Source: Lentzea cavernae
GTDB lineage: Bacteria > Actinomycetota > Actinomycetes > Mycobacteriales > Pseudonocardiaceae
NCBI RefSeq assembly: GCF_014653695.1
Contig: NZ_BNAR01000003.1
Span: forward strand, 577,528-641,527
Length of the DNA: 64,000 nt
Reading direction: 5' to 3'
Position numbers and translations under genes: made by a program. Of the stretch, positions 63,635 through 64,000 are shown piece by piece (positions within the stretch are counted from its first letter, which is position 1; each line of letters opens with the position of its first letter). The notes beneath the pieces were generated by a model, which saw nothing but the letters and a program-made list of their open reading frames with translations, searched no databases and was not told the origin of the DNA.

Positions 63635-63666
63635 TAGCCCCGTTCGCCTTCCGGTGAACGGGGCTA
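63635..63666 (+). terminator. Terminator after map
   Basis: TAGCCCCGTTCGCC (63635-63648) pairs with GGTGAACGGGGCTA (63653-63666), with one G-T wobble and a TTCC loop. TTTCGTTT follows, giving a real T-rich tail. Confidence 0.9.
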
Positions 63667-63726
63667 TTTCGTTTGCCACCACGGATACGGTCGAGGTGAC
63701 GAGCGAGTCCAATGCTTGGGGGCATT

Positions 63727-64000
63727 GTGGGGGTAACCCGTGTCGTCCTGTCCGCGCTTCTGATTCCACTTGCAGGCTGTGCTGCCTCTAAGCCGGCCAC
63801 CGACTTCACCTACCAGGACGTACCGGCGGAACGCATCGCCGACCGGCTCTTCCTGGCCGACGTCATCGCGGAGACCGAGGGCTGCGACCCGCCGTTCTCC
63901 GACGTCCTGGTCCGGCGTCCGAACTTCATCAGCCCGCCACCTCCGGCCGACGGTGGATGCGGCGGCAGCGTGCGTGCCGCGGCGCCGTACGAGTACGGCG
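63727..64000 (+). CDS. Putative lipoprotein, 3' end missing
   Basis: The frame is open to the window's end. A hydrophobic signal (VVLSALLIPLAG-Cys) ends in a lipobox LAGC, followed by ASKPATDFTYQDVPAERIADRL and several cysteines (EGCDPP, GGCGG). GTG at 63727 has GGGGG a few bases upstream; an ATG at 63712 is in frame. Function unknown. It follows the map terminator and so is likely an independent gene. Confidence 0.65.
   Translation, partial: MGVTRVVLSALLIPLAGCAASKPATDFTYQDVPAERIADRLFLADVIAETEGCDPPFSDVLVRRPNFISPPPPADGGCGGSVRAAAPYEYG

Overview
The window is about 70% GC with strong G/C preference at third codon positions and frequent GTG, some TTG, starts. It has an actinobacterial gene order: tRNA-Thr/tRNA-Met/rpmG/hadAB/tRNA-Trp/secE/nusG/rplKA, then rplJL, mkl-mce, rpoBC, rpsLG-fusA-tuf, the S10-spc ribosomal superoperon, and secY-adk-map. 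The mixture of an Mce lipid-import operon, HadA/HadB without HadC, and many small regulator/enzyme pairs suggests Pseudonocardiales (a Lentzea, Saccharothrix or Actinosynnema relative). That placement is inference from gene content and was not computed.

Layout. 1-8.9 kb is accessory: a truncated HtpX protease, RmlA, a YajQ protein, tRNA-Tyr, then small divergent regulator/enzyme sets (MerR with an NTF2-like protein; HxlR with an imine-reductase-like protein, an SDR and an AhpD-like protein), a PP2C-like protein, a GNAT and a PhzF protein. 9.1-11.7 kb encodes one membrane GGDEF-EAL protein whose GGDEF motif is degenerate and whose EAL motifs are intact. 11.8-16.1 kb is the tRNA/rpmG/hadAB/secE-nusG/rplKA block. 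16.2-19.6 kb holds a GlxA-type regulator divergent from a second imine-reductase-like gene, a methyltransferase and a membrane protein. 19.6-20.9 kb is the L10 leader, rplJ and rplL. 20.9-21.5 kb is gene-free and carries a 142-bp nested perfect inverted repeat. 21.5-32.5 kb is an overlapping operon with all parts of one Mce importer: MceG-type ATPase, two YrbE permeases, six Mce proteins (the fifth a lipoprotein) and two Mce-associated membrane proteins.

32.5-40.9 kb has a 15-bp tandem repeat, two good promoters, rpoB and rpoC. 40.9-44.7 kb is a minus-strand accessory island: a DUF4287 protein, a two-gene module resembling toxin-antitoxin systems under a dyad-flanked promoter, a zinc-ribbon protein, an aminoglycoside-phosphotransferase-fold protein, and a coupled three-gene set whose last gene looks frameshifted. 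44.8-49.4 kb is rpsL-rpsG-fusA-tuf. 50.0-59.6 kb is the ribosomal superoperon from rpsJ to rplO in standard order. A minus-strand secreted-protein gene and about 780 bp without a gene then separate rplO from secY-adk-map. The window ends inside a lipoprotein gene.

Most of the window is core translation and transcription machinery. No phage, insertion sequence, CRISPR array, rRNA gene or recognisable biosynthetic cluster was seen. The least explained parts are the nested inverted repeat, the toxin-antitoxin-like pair, the frameshifted gene with its coupled partners, the motif shared by the rpsL and rpsJ leaders, and two non-consensus residues in the rifampicin region of RpoB.
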